Shown one piece after another: positions 1 to 6,246 of a stretch of 7,503 nt of DNA. Origin of the DNA: Akkermansiaceae bacterium (GTDB taxonomy: Bacteria > Verrucomicrobiota > Verrucomicrobiia > Verrucomicrobiales > Akkermansiaceae); assembly GCA_023301545.1 (NCBI GenBank), contig JALZUI010000091.1:1-7503 (forward strand), given 5' to 3'. The notes below the pieces were generated by a model. The model ran no database searches. It saw only the letters and a list, made by a program, of their open reading frames with translations, and had not been told where the DNA came from. The position numbers and the translations under genes were made by a program. How positions within the stretch are numbered: the stretch's first letter is position 1; each line of letters opens with the position of its first letter.

Positions 1-2
1 AA

Positions 3-2276
3 ATATCGGAAGTAATCCCGCAAAGAGATTCTTATACCGATATGTGGTGGAAGGAAGGGATGCCTGCAAAGGTGAAAAACGCCCCGTGGCATAGGTGTAT
101 CTCAGGCCGTGATTTCGTGATGGTGCTAGATACGGAGAAAATTGAAATCCCTCACTTAGGCCGAGTTAAATCTGGAAAGGTGGCGGAGATTGATACTCTT
201 CCCAGTGCTGAACTGGTACTAAGTATTACGCTAAATGGGGCTGTTTACCGTTGTACTGGTGCAGAACCGTTTGAGCGGAATACAGGTCCTCGTATTATTG
301 AATCGGGGCATTTTTTCCAAAGAGCGGATGTTACCGATCTAATTTTTAAGTCTCTCGAGGGGAAGGTACTGAATTTGAAATCCCGTTTTGAAACCTCAGC
401 ATGGGCGAATAGATTAAGCTTTGTCCTCTATGTGGAGCCGAGCGAAGAAATAGAATTGGCAACCGCCGTTATGAAAATTGCGCTCTCGAACGCCTCTGGC
501 TCAATCGAACAATCAGCGAAATTCAGCGAGCAAGGTAAAGTTTCTCTGGTCTTTGATCCACTGAGACTTAAAAAGCTTCCTGCTAAGCAGGCGGTGAAGG
601 TTTCCGCGAAAGAAAGAGGGAGCGCTCAAGAGTTACCTGTCAGCTATGAGCATGAACTGGGTTGGCATAAAGTCGATCTGACCTCGATCAAAGCCCAAAA
701 AAGAGAGGCTGGTAGTTACTTTGAATCCACACTTTTCACGCTCACTAACTCTTCCGGTTCACAGCAGACTGTTCCGGTGATGTTTTATAAATCGAAAGTC
801 CCTGGAATTACCGGGATCACTGCGACGATCAGAGATATGCAAGGGTTGCCAACAGGCATCCCTGTACAGATCAGTAAAAACTGGCACGGTCAGGTTAAGC
901 TCCCACCTCACTCAGGGGCCTGGTTCCGAGGGGTTTCGGTTATCAATGTTCCTGCTAAAAGTTCTATTAAGCTAGAGTTCGTCTATTCAAATGGTCATTG
1001 GGGAGGGGTGCCTGCCGCTTCTCATGCTCAGCTTTCACTTATTGGGTGGGGTGGGAATCAGCTTTGGGAACAGAGTGCGCTAGGCTCATGGGGGGAAAGT
1101 ATTTGCTACGAGCCTGACCAAGTTCTGGCCTCCAGCTTGATTACTGATGTGCGACCATTGATGCTCAGGTTAAGTCCTAAAGATAAGCCGTGGCAATGGA
1201 CCGGGAATGTGGGAGGAGGGGATTACATGAAGTTTTTCACTCCTTCGGGCGACCGGGTTTTTCATTCGTCAGTACGTACAGTCCGCCATAAGCAAGGGCC
1301 TTGCCTGACGGAGGTTAAATACGAGGGAAATATCGAGCAAAAGATAAACCATTCTATAACCACTAGTATTAGTCGCACCGATGATCTGGTTAGAGGAACG
1401 TACCGGATTAAGATGAAGGTCGATAAAGCCATTAAGTTTTCACGCTTGGCTATTTTTCAAATCGGCGCAGATACCTATAATATGAGCCCTGAAAAAACCT
1501 TTGCAGCGGGGGATCTCACCAATGGACTGATTGAAGAATGGAAACCTGTTAGAGGGAATAGTACGTACACTAAGACGCCACAGGAATATGCTGGGGAGAC
1601 TCCATGGTTCTCTCTCCACGACGCTGAAGATACAAACAAGATTCAAATGGTTTTAGCGAACCGCGGCTTTATTATTAGATCATGGAAGGCTAAGCTAGGA
1701 GGTCAAAAGGTTGCTCCTTGGGTTGGCGAGTACGCGGTGGTTAGAGGAGAGAGGGAGTTTTCCATTCTCGACCTCACGCCACCTCCAAGTGTGACAGAGC
1801 TGCTTCCTGGTGACTATGTTGAGGCCGTTATTGAATACGTAGTGATGCCTAAAAAAGCAGCACACTATTACGGTCCAAACCGAGGGTTTAAAGACGCCTT
1901 AAACAAAGCGGGAAATACCTATCATATGATCGAGAGAGAGGCGAAGTATAATAGCCATAGAGTCAAAGTGAATAAAGGAACATTGGTGCATACGTTTCCT
2001 GATGTACGTATCAAATCTGATGGAGAGAGAGCTAATTTTCAATTCTCTGGAGGTCTAGGGTACGTGCCCTTAACGTTTACCAATTTAAGCAGCCATTCTG
2101 GGTACACCTTGAAAGTTGATGGAAAAGTTGTCGATCAAAGCGTTCATGGGAATGACTTTTGGCAAACTGATTTTGACGTAGAAACACGAACGTGGAGCAT
2201 TACCTATAATGTTAAATTGACGGGGATAAAGACTCACCGCATCGAACTCATCCACACTCCTAACAGTAAGCGGTAA
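3..2276 (+). CDS. Large conserved beta-rich protein of unknown function, probably secreted (5'-truncated)
   Basis: The reading frame is open from the first complete codon at position 3 to TAA at 2274-2276, so 757 residues are visible and the true start lies outside the window. The first in-frame ATG (42) has no ribosome binding site. The residues before it (ISEVIPQRDSYTD) read as normal protein and run smoothly into a Trp/Pro-rich stretch, so it is probably internal. The protein is rich in alternating hydrophobic/polar segments, suggesting beta-sandwich domains. There is a Trp/Gly-rich segment around nt 1030-1120 and a mutarotase-like look to the central part (about nt 1360-1480). I see no recognisable catalytic motif and no transmembrane segment. 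I associate large proteins of this appearance with Verrucomicrobia, Lentisphaerae and Planctomycetes, where polysaccharide breakdown is common. A carbohydrate-related role is only a guess. Any signal peptide would lie outside the window. Good coding evidence, function unknown. Confidence 0.85.
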   Translation: MSEVIPQRDSYTDMWWKEGMPAKVKNAPWHRCISGRDFVMVLDTEKIEIPHLGRVKSGKVAEIDTLPSAELVLSITLNGAVYRCTGAEPFERNTGPRIIESGHFFQRADVTDLIFKSLEGKVLNLKSRFETSAWANRLSFVLYVEPSEEIELATAVMKIALSNASGSIEQSAKFSEQGKVSLVFDPLRLKKLPAKQAVKVSAKERGSAQELPVSYEHELGWHKVDLTSIKAQKREAGSYFESTLFTLTNSSGSQQTVPVMFYKSKVPGITGITATIRDMQGLPTGIPVQISKNWHGQVKLPPHSGAWFRGVSVINVPAKSSIKLEFVYSNGHWGGVPAASHAQLSLIGWGGNQLWEQSALGSWGESICYEPDQVLASSLITDVRPLMLRLSPKDKPWQWTGNVGGGDYMKFFTPSGDRVFHSSVRTVRHKQGPCLTEVKYEGNIEQKINHSITTSISRTDDLVRGTYRIKMKVDKAIKFSRLAIFQIGADTYNMSPEKTFAAGDLTNGLIEEWKPVRGNSTYTKTPQEYAGETPWFSLHDAEDTNKIQMVLANRGFIIRSWKAKLGGQKVAPWVGEYAVVRGEREFSILDLTPPPSVTELLPGDYVEAVIEYVVMPKKAAHYYGPNRGFKDALNKAGNTYHMIEREAKYNSHRVKVNKGTLVHTFPDVRIKSDGERANFQFSGGLGYVPLTFTNLSSHSGYTLKVDGKVVDQSVHGNDFWQTDFDVETRTWSITYNVKLTGIKTHRIELIHTPNSKR

Positions 2277-2289
2277 TTAGATTTTCACC

Positions 2290-2318
2290 CTGATACGAAA
2301 TAAGTGCTTACGGATAAT
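2290..2318 (+). promoter_or_regulatory. Candidate sigma70-type promoter for leuA
   Basis: A -35-like CTGATA (2290-2295, 4 of 6 matches to TTGACA) is followed after exactly 17 bp by GATAAT (2313-2318, 5 of 6 matches to TATAAT). Transcription would begin near 2325, leaving about 65 nt of leader before leuA. It lies just after the stop of the preceding gene, so leuA need not depend on readthrough from it. This is a pattern match only. Confidence 0.35.
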
Positions 2319-2325
2319 ACCGTAA
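2308..2325. repeat. Perfect 6-bp inverted repeat around the putative leuA -10 box
   Basis: TTACGG-ATAATA-CCGTAA is a perfect inverted repeat with a 6-bp centre, and it contains the -10-like GATAAT of the candidate leuA promoter. The placement suits a repressor operator. As RNA the hairpin would be small and is followed by AAAAGA rather than a T tract, so it does not look like a terminator on the plus strand. Confidence 0.4.
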
Positions 2326-2361
2326 AAAGAACTTTTCTATTTGAACGCTGTGCGCTTGGAT

Positions 2362-2418
2362 ATGCTACTAGCTTTTACCGACCTGACTCATGCGTCCAGA
2401 CTCCGTATCCAAATATAA
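2362..2418 (+). other. Short leucine-containing upstream ORF overlapping the leuA start
   Basis: An ATG at 2362 opens an 18-codon frame ending at TAA 2416-2418. It encodes MLLAFTDLTHASRLRIQI, with four leucines, two of them adjacent CTA codons right after the start. It lies in the putative leuA leader in a different frame from leuA and overlaps the first 29 bases of that gene. Leucine-biosynthesis operons in enterobacteria carry leader peptides with tandem Leu codons, so the placement is suggestive. There is no strong ribosome binding site and no obvious terminator/antiterminator pair, so chance is a real possibility. Confidence 0.2.
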
Positions 2419-4063
2419 ACCGTTTCCTAAGGTGGCCTTATCTGATCGCCAGTGGCCAGATAATGAACTATCACAAGCTCCGATCTGGACCTCTGTAGAT
2501 TTACGAGACGGAAACCAGGCTTTGATTAATCCGATGTCGGTGGATCAAAAGCTCGAGTATTTTGAGATGCTGGTGGAAATTGGTTTCAAGGAAATTGAAG
2601 TCGGCTTTCCCTCTGCCTCGGCTACGGAATTCGACTTTATCCGCCGCTTGGTGGATGAAAAGCGCATCCCCTCGGATGTGACTCTCCAAGTCCTAGTGCA
2701 AGCTCGCGAACACCTCATTGAGCGGACCTTTGAATCTCTTAAAGGCGTACCGAAAGCGATTGTACATCTATATAACTCCACCTCGACCTTGCAACGTAAG
2801 ATCACCTTCCGTGACGCAAGCCGTGAGGATATCAAGGCGATTGCGGTAGAGGGAACTAAGATTGTTAAACGTCTCGTTCCGACTTTACCTGAGACAGACG
2901 TCCGTTTCCAATACTCTCCCGAATCCTTCTCGGACACTGAGCTCGACTTCGCCTTGGAGGTCTGTGAGGCGGTGCAAGAAATCTGGCAACCGACTAAGGA
3001 GAACCCAATGGTGATGAATCTTCCCGCCACGGTCGAATGGTGTACGCCAAACGTACACGCAGACCAGATTGAGTGGTTTTGCCGTAACCTCAAGGACCGT
3101 GAATCGGTTTTGATCTCACTACACACCCATAATGACAGGGGAACAGGAGTGGCGGCTACGGAGCTAGGCTTAATGGCTGGCGCTGATAGGGTCGAAGGAA
3201 CTCTTTTTGGTAACGGAGAACGTACCGGAAACCTTGATATTGTCACGGTGGCTCTGAATATGAATAGCCACGGTATCCAGACCGGGCTTGATTTTTCTAA
3301 TCTCCGTCAGATTCGCGATACCTATGAGCGGATGACGGAGCTAGAGGTTGCCCCACGCCAACCTTATGCAGGAGACCTTGTATTCACGGCTTTCTCAGGC
3401 TCACACCAAGACGCGATCAAGAAAGGGATGGATCGAATGGAGGAGTCAAAGTATTGGGGCGTTCCATATCTGACGATCGATCCAAAAGATATTGGGCGAA
3501 ACTACTCTAAGGATATTATTCGTATCAACTCCCAGTCTGGTAAAGGTGGGATGGCTTATATTTTACAAACCGAGTTCGGCTTAGATATTCCTGAAAAAAT
3601 GAAGCAAGTAGTCGGCAATACGCTTGCCAATTTTGCTGATAAGAAGGGGACTGAAATCGAGCCTCAAGAGGTCTATGATGCCTTTGCGGAAAACTTTGTT
3701 AATATCACAGCTCCTTTGACTCTTGATAAGTTTCACTTTGAGCGGGAGTCGGAGGAGATTGTAACTTGCTTTGCTGACCTGGCTCTCAACGGAGAAAACT
3801 TTAGTAAGGAAGGTACGGGGAACGGGCCGATTAATGCTCTCGTAAATATCATCGGGCAGATCGTGAACAAGGACTTCAAGGTACTCGACTACCGAGCGCA
3901 TTCAGCCAGTAAAGGCTCTTCTGCGGATTCAATCGCTTACCTAAAGCTACAGAATGAATCAGGCGAATCATTCTGGGGAGTAGGGCGTGACGCCTCGATA
4001 GGGAAGGCGGGCTTACTCGCTCTTGTGACCGCTTGGAATAGACTACGCCTCGGCGTGAAATAG
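2390..4063 (+). CDS. leuA: 2-isopropylmalate synthase (LeuA type 2)
   Basis: This enzyme condenses acetyl-CoA with 2-oxoisovalerate to give 2-isopropylmalate, the first committed step of leucine biosynthesis, in the cytoplasm. The 557-residue length and the N-terminus (SKYKPFP...L.DR.WP) fit the longer type-2 group found in actinobacteria, fungi and many other bacteria. Visible signatures are SVDLRDGNQ (residues 35-43, with catalytic Arg39 and metal-binding Asp40), the metal-binding HTH at His245/His247 in SLHTHNDRGTG, and GNGERTGN including Asn275. After the TIM barrel (about 30-320) and a linker comes a C-terminal regulatory domain (about 435-557) with GNGPINALVNIIG, where leucine feedback inhibition acts in relatives. 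The ATG at 2390 is chosen because the conserved N-terminal block begins right after it, although no Shine-Dalgarno site precedes it. No other leu gene is adjacent, and the protein looks intact. Confidence 0.97.
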   Translation: MRPDSVSKYKPFPKVALSDRQWPDNELSQAPIWTSVDLRDGNQALINPMSVDQKLEYFEMLVEIGFKEIEVGFPSASATEFDFIRRLVDEKRIPSDVTLQVLVQAREHLIERTFESLKGVPKAIVHLYNSTSTLQRKITFRDASREDIKAIAVEGTKIVKRLVPTLPETDVRFQYSPESFSDTELDFALEVCEAVQEIWQPTKENPMVMNLPATVEWCTPNVHADQIEWFCRNLKDRESVLISLHTHNDRGTGVAATELGLMAGADRVEGTLFGNGERTGNLDIVTVALNMNSHGIQTGLDFSNLRQIRDTYERMTELEVAPRQPYAGDLVFTAFSGSHQDAIKKGMDRMEESKYWGVPYLTIDPKDIGRNYSKDIIRINSQSGKGGMAYILQTEFGLDIPEKMKQVVGNTLANFADKKGTEIEPQEVYDAFAENFVNITAPLTLDKFHFERESEEIVTCFADLALNGENFSKEGTGNGPINALVNIIGQIVNKDFKVLDYRAHSASKGSSADSIAYLKLQNESGESFWGVGRDASIGKAGLLALVTAWNRLRLGVK

Positions 4064-4078
4064 TTCGTAAGCAAAAAT

Positions 4079-4098
4079 CGCTACTCAGCGTTTTCTTT
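4079..4098 (+). terminator. Weak candidate terminator after leuA
   Basis: CGCT-ACTC-AGCG (4079-4090) can form a 4-bp stem with a 4-nt loop and is followed directly by TTTTCTTT. It begins 16 bp after the leuA stop and overlaps the end of the convergent gene. The stem is short for an intrinsic terminator, so this is only the best candidate in the convergent junction. Confidence 0.2.
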
Positions 4099-4497
4099 AG
4101 CTTCTTCAGTGGGCTTTTTTACTTCAGGCTTCGCTAACTCTTTGAGCATAGCGAGGTTCTTTTTCGCACTGGCGATGGCCTCGCGGTCGTCTTGGTAGAT
4201 CGCATCAAGGAGGTTATTGCGGAGCTCACATTCGAGCAAGAGCCGTTTGAGCTCAGGGTCTTTGCTCTCGATGACGAATTGGTAAAAGTTCTGCCACGCG
4301 TCACCAGTATCTTTTTCGAGAGGTGCGATGAGTTGTGCTGGATGGGAGCCAGAAGCCTCTTCGATGTATTGTTTCGTGATCATCTCACTTTTCAGCGCAC
4401 ATGTTTTAATGAGATCGTTCATTTCCTTGTGAGTCTCAGGAGTGCTTTGCGCAAAACTTAATGAGGTGAGAATAGATAAGAGGGCTAGTGGTTTCAT
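4081..4497 (-). CDS. Small secreted protein of unknown function
   Basis: This is a 138-residue protein that I do not recognise. The N-terminus is a short signal peptide (MKP, then a hydrophobic stretch to about residue 15, with likely cleavage after Ala16 in SFA|QS), so export across the inner membrane is expected. There is no lipobox. The mature part looks mostly helical and charged, with two cysteines (Cys33 and Cys90) that could form a disulfide in the periplasm. It ends in a Lys/Glu/Pro-rich tail (about 123-138). It converges on leuA with 17 bp between the stop codons and is divergent from the polymerase gene at 4589. No clear Shine-Dalgarno sequence precedes its ATG. The signal peptide and uninterrupted frame support a real gene over a chance ORF. 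Confidence 0.72.
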   Translation of the reverse strand: MKPLALLSILTSLSFAQSTPETHKEMNDLIKTCALKSEMITKQYIEEASGSHPAQLIAPLEKDTGDAWQNFYQFVIESKDPELKRLLLECELRNNLLDAIYQDDREAIASAKKNLAMLKELAKPEVKKPTEEAKENAE

Positions 4498-4532
4498 AAG
4501 AGGAGCTTACGCTAACTTAGTAGAAAACCCAA

Positions 4533-4544
4533 AGAATTAATTCT
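4533..4544. repeat. 12-bp perfect palindrome in a divergent promoter region
   Basis: AGAATTAATTCT is a perfect palindrome near the middle of the 91-bp region between the divergent genes. It sits 8 bp upstream of the -35-like TTGACT of the polymerase gene. It could be an operator half-shared by both genes. AT-rich palindromes of this size can also arise by chance, and I know no regulator with this site. Confidence 0.3.
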
Positions 4545-4551
4545 CTTTAGA

Positions 4552-4579
4552 TTGACTGGAGTGTTCTTATGAGTATTTA
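4552..4579 (+). promoter_or_regulatory. Candidate promoter of the Y-family polymerase gene
   Basis: TTGACT (4552-4557, 5 of 6 matches to TTGACA) is followed after 16 bp by a poor -10, TATTTA (4574-4579, 3 of 6). Transcription would then start at about 4586-4589, almost on the first ATG. The mRNA would be leaderless for that start, or have a leader of roughly 21 nt for the alternative TTG start at 4610. Confidence 0.3.
4562..4575. promoter_or_regulatory. Possible degenerate LexA (SOS) box
   Basis: TGTTC-TTAT-GAGTA matches 8 of 10 defined bases of TGTTC-N4-GAACA, the LexA site reported for Verrucomicrobia. The left half-site is perfect and the right is 3 of 5. It lies between the -35 and -10 boxes of the candidate promoter, where a repressor would block RNA polymerase, and upstream of a translesion polymerase, a typical SOS gene. 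The interpretation depends on the organism really being a verrucomicrobium. Confidence 0.3.
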
Positions 4580-4588
4580 TGTGAGCGA

Positions 4589-5815
4589 ATGGGGAAGGAG
4601 TTTAAATGGTTGTTTATTGATTTTGATAGTTACTTCGCCTCGGTGGAGCAGCATTTAAACCCCGATTTACGCGGTGTTCCTGTAGCGGTAGTTGCTACGA
4701 TGGCGGAGACGGGAACCTGTATCGCAGCGAGTTACGAGGCTAAGGCTTATGGAGTGAAAACTGGAACTCGTGTGGGTGAAGCGAGACAGCTATGTCCTGG
4801 AATCCAGATTGTAGAATCTAGCCATAAAGTTTATATACATTATCATGAGCTCTTTCATGAAGCGATCGAGCAAGTGATCCCAATAACACAGACCTTGTCG
4901 ATTGATGAAGTTTCCTGTCGCCTGCCTGCGAACATGCACGAGCTTTGGCGGGTTGAGAATTTGATAGAGGTGATTCGCGAAAACTTGGCGCAGAAGGTGA
5001 GTCCTTGGATTACTTGCTCAATGGGCGTGGGTGCTAATAAATTTCTCGCGAAGCTCGCCTCCAAATATAAAAAACCTAATGGCGCTCACATCATCCGCTT
5101 AGAGCAGCTTGAGGAGTTTCTCTATGAGCATGAACTCAGAGATCTTCACGGGGTAGGACGTAACATGGAAGCTCGACTTCGCAAGAGCGGGATCTACTCC
5201 GTCGTTCAGTTAGTACAATGTAGCGAGTCGACCTTGCGGCAAGTGTGGGGGAGTGTCCACGGTTCTCGAATGTGGCACGCCTTACGAGGTCATGATCTGG
5301 CTGAATCCGTTACTCACACAACTTCGATCGGGCATAGTAATGTGTTAGCACCCGAACTAAGAATCCCTATCCGTGCGCATCAGGTTCTTCACCGCTTACT
5401 CCAAAAGGCGGTTTTACGCTTACGGAATAAAGAGTATGTTACCGCTCGTTTACAGCTTTCGCTCCGTTACAGTAATGGACAACGGTGGGGACAGGAGGCT
5501 CGTTTCGACGAGACGAATCAGAGTCATGTTTTGCGCCATGTCTTAAACGAACTTTGGGAACGCCGTCCGTACCAGCAAGAGCCTCTAAAGAAGGTGGGAG
5601 TGAACTTTATTGGGGTACGGGGGAATGATAACTATACCCTAAACCTCTTCGCCCAAGCCGACCCGAAGCGTGAAGCGCTCGATAATGCCGTGGATCAAAT
5701 CGTAAATAAATTCGGTAAAGAGGCCGCTTACTTTGGAGGCGCACACGGCGCCCAAAAGGCAGTGTCGCTGCGCATTGCTTTTGGGCACATCCCCGACATC
5801 GTCTTAGAGGAGTGA
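4589..5815 (+). CDS. Y-family translesion DNA polymerase (DinB/Pol IV-like, divergent subfamily)
   Basis: This 408-residue protein should copy damaged DNA templates with low fidelity in the cytoplasm. The palm/finger part starts with FIDFDSYFASVEQ (residues 9-21), where Asp11 is a metal ligand and Phe16 sits at the steric-gate position that excludes ribonucleotides. The second catalytic pair is Asp106/Glu107 in SIDE. A helix-hairpin-helix segment (LHGVG, about 190) and a little-finger domain follow. TLNLF (350-354) resembles a beta-clamp binding motif, and the C-terminus is a conserved-looking RIAFGHIPD. After SIDE the usual Pol IV AFLD is replaced by VSCRL, so this belongs to a divergent group and is probably not orthologous to dinB. 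No imuA or dnaE2 partner is nearby. The ATG at 4589 lacks a ribosome binding site, whereas TTG at 4610 (residue 8) has GGAAGGAG (4593-4600) 9 nt upstream. Either start keeps the whole active site. Confidence 0.95.
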   Translation: MGKEFKWLFIDFDSYFASVEQHLNPDLRGVPVAVVATMAETGTCIAASYEAKAYGVKTGTRVGEARQLCPGIQIVESSHKVYIHYHELFHEAIEQVIPITQTLSIDEVSCRLPANMHELWRVENLIEVIRENLAQKVSPWITCSMGVGANKFLAKLASKYKKPNGAHIIRLEQLEEFLYEHELRDLHGVGRNMEARLRKSGIYSVVQLVQCSESTLRQVWGSVHGSRMWHALRGHDLAESVTHTTSIGHSNVLAPELRIPIRAHQVLHRLLQKAVLRLRNKEYVTARLQLSLRYSNGQRWGQEARFDETNQSHVLRHVLNELWERRPYQQEPLKKVGVNFIGVRGNDNYTLNLFAQADPKREALDNAVDQIVNKFGKEAAYFGGAHGAQKAVSLRIAFGHIPDIVLEE

Positions 5816-5843
5816 GGAAATGATCGGCCTCGAATGAGCGGGC

Positions 5844-6209
5844 TTAAAATTCGCCTTTAAAGGAGCAACGGGCAGTGGGGGTCTCAAAGATAACGATTTC
5901 CGCTAAGCCAGGAAGGTCTGGAGCGAGTTTTTTCCAGAACCAAGCGCACATGATTTCAATCGTCGGGCTTTCGAGCCCTTCGATGTCATTGAGGTAGGCA
6001 TGGTCAAGTTGCTCTAAGAGCGGATCCATGGCTTGAGAAATTTTCTTATGATCATAGATCCAACCAATACTTGGATCAACTTCGCCTTCGATATGAATCT
6101 CAATCTTGAAAGAATGCCCGTGCATTTGTCGGCACTTATGCCCCTCTGGGAGAGAAGGCAGGGTGTGGGCTGCTTCGAAGCGGAATTCTTTGATCAATCT
6201 GGCGCGCAT
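5844..6209 (-). CDS. queD: 6-carboxy-5,6,7,8-tetrahydropterin synthase (QueD)
   Basis: QueD converts dihydroneopterin triphosphate to 6-carboxytetrahydropterin. This is the second step towards preQ0, the precursor of queuosine in tRNA and of other 7-deazaguanines. The protein is 121 residues, the normal size for the PTPS/QueD family. The zinc ligands are His15 (FEAAH), His30 and His32 (MHGHS), and Cys26 is the catalytic cysteine four residues before HGH. Asp69/His70 (LDHAYLND) form the second catalytic site, PT.E follows at 82-85, and Glu109 (FETP) is the likely pterin-anchoring glutamate. The stretch at 49-54 is GWIYDH instead of the common GMV.DF. The start at 6209 fits the family N-terminus but has no Shine-Dalgarno site. 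A weak extended -10 (TGCTACTAT, minus strand, 6243-6235) lies in the 37-bp gap upstream. No other que gene is in the window. It converges on the polymerase gene with a 28-bp gap. Confidence 0.94.
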   Translation of the reverse strand: MRARLIKEFRFEAAHTLPSLPEGHKCRQMHGHSFKIEIHIEGEVDPSIGWIYDHKKISQAMDPLLEQLDHAYLNDIEGLESPTIEIMCAWFWKKLAPDLPGLAEIVIFETPTARCSFKGEF

Positions 6210-6246
6210 GGCACTGTGTTAGGCACGATCAAGAATAGTAGCAAAA

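Noticed and set aside
2304..2498. 64-codon plus-strand frame starting at GTG 2304 before leuA
   Set aside because: It has no ribosome binding site, runs over 100 bases into leuA in another frame, and its translation is not protein-like.
2545..3246. Long open frame (233 codons) on the minus strand opposite leuA
   Set aside because: It lies wholly antisense to the strongly conserved leuA catalytic domain. Its translation is rich in Ser/Arg/Thr with no motif, as expected for a shadow frame.
3581..3901. 106-codon minus-strand frame opposite the leuA regulatory domain
   Set aside because: It is antisense to clearly coding sequence and shows no recognisable domain.
4045..4056. ACGCC-TC-GGCGT inverted repeat near the end of leuA
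   Set aside because: The 2-nt loop forces a 4-bp stem, it lies in coding sequence, and no T tract follows on either strand.
5820..5837. GAGGAG then ATG just after the polymerase stop, suggesting a coupled small gene
   Set aside because: The frame is only five codons (MIGLE) before TGA, and the AGGAG falls in the last polymerase codons.
5816..5843. Bidirectional terminator between the polymerase and queD
   Set aside because: In the 28-bp gap I could find only 3-bp pairings and no T tract, so nothing supports a terminator call.
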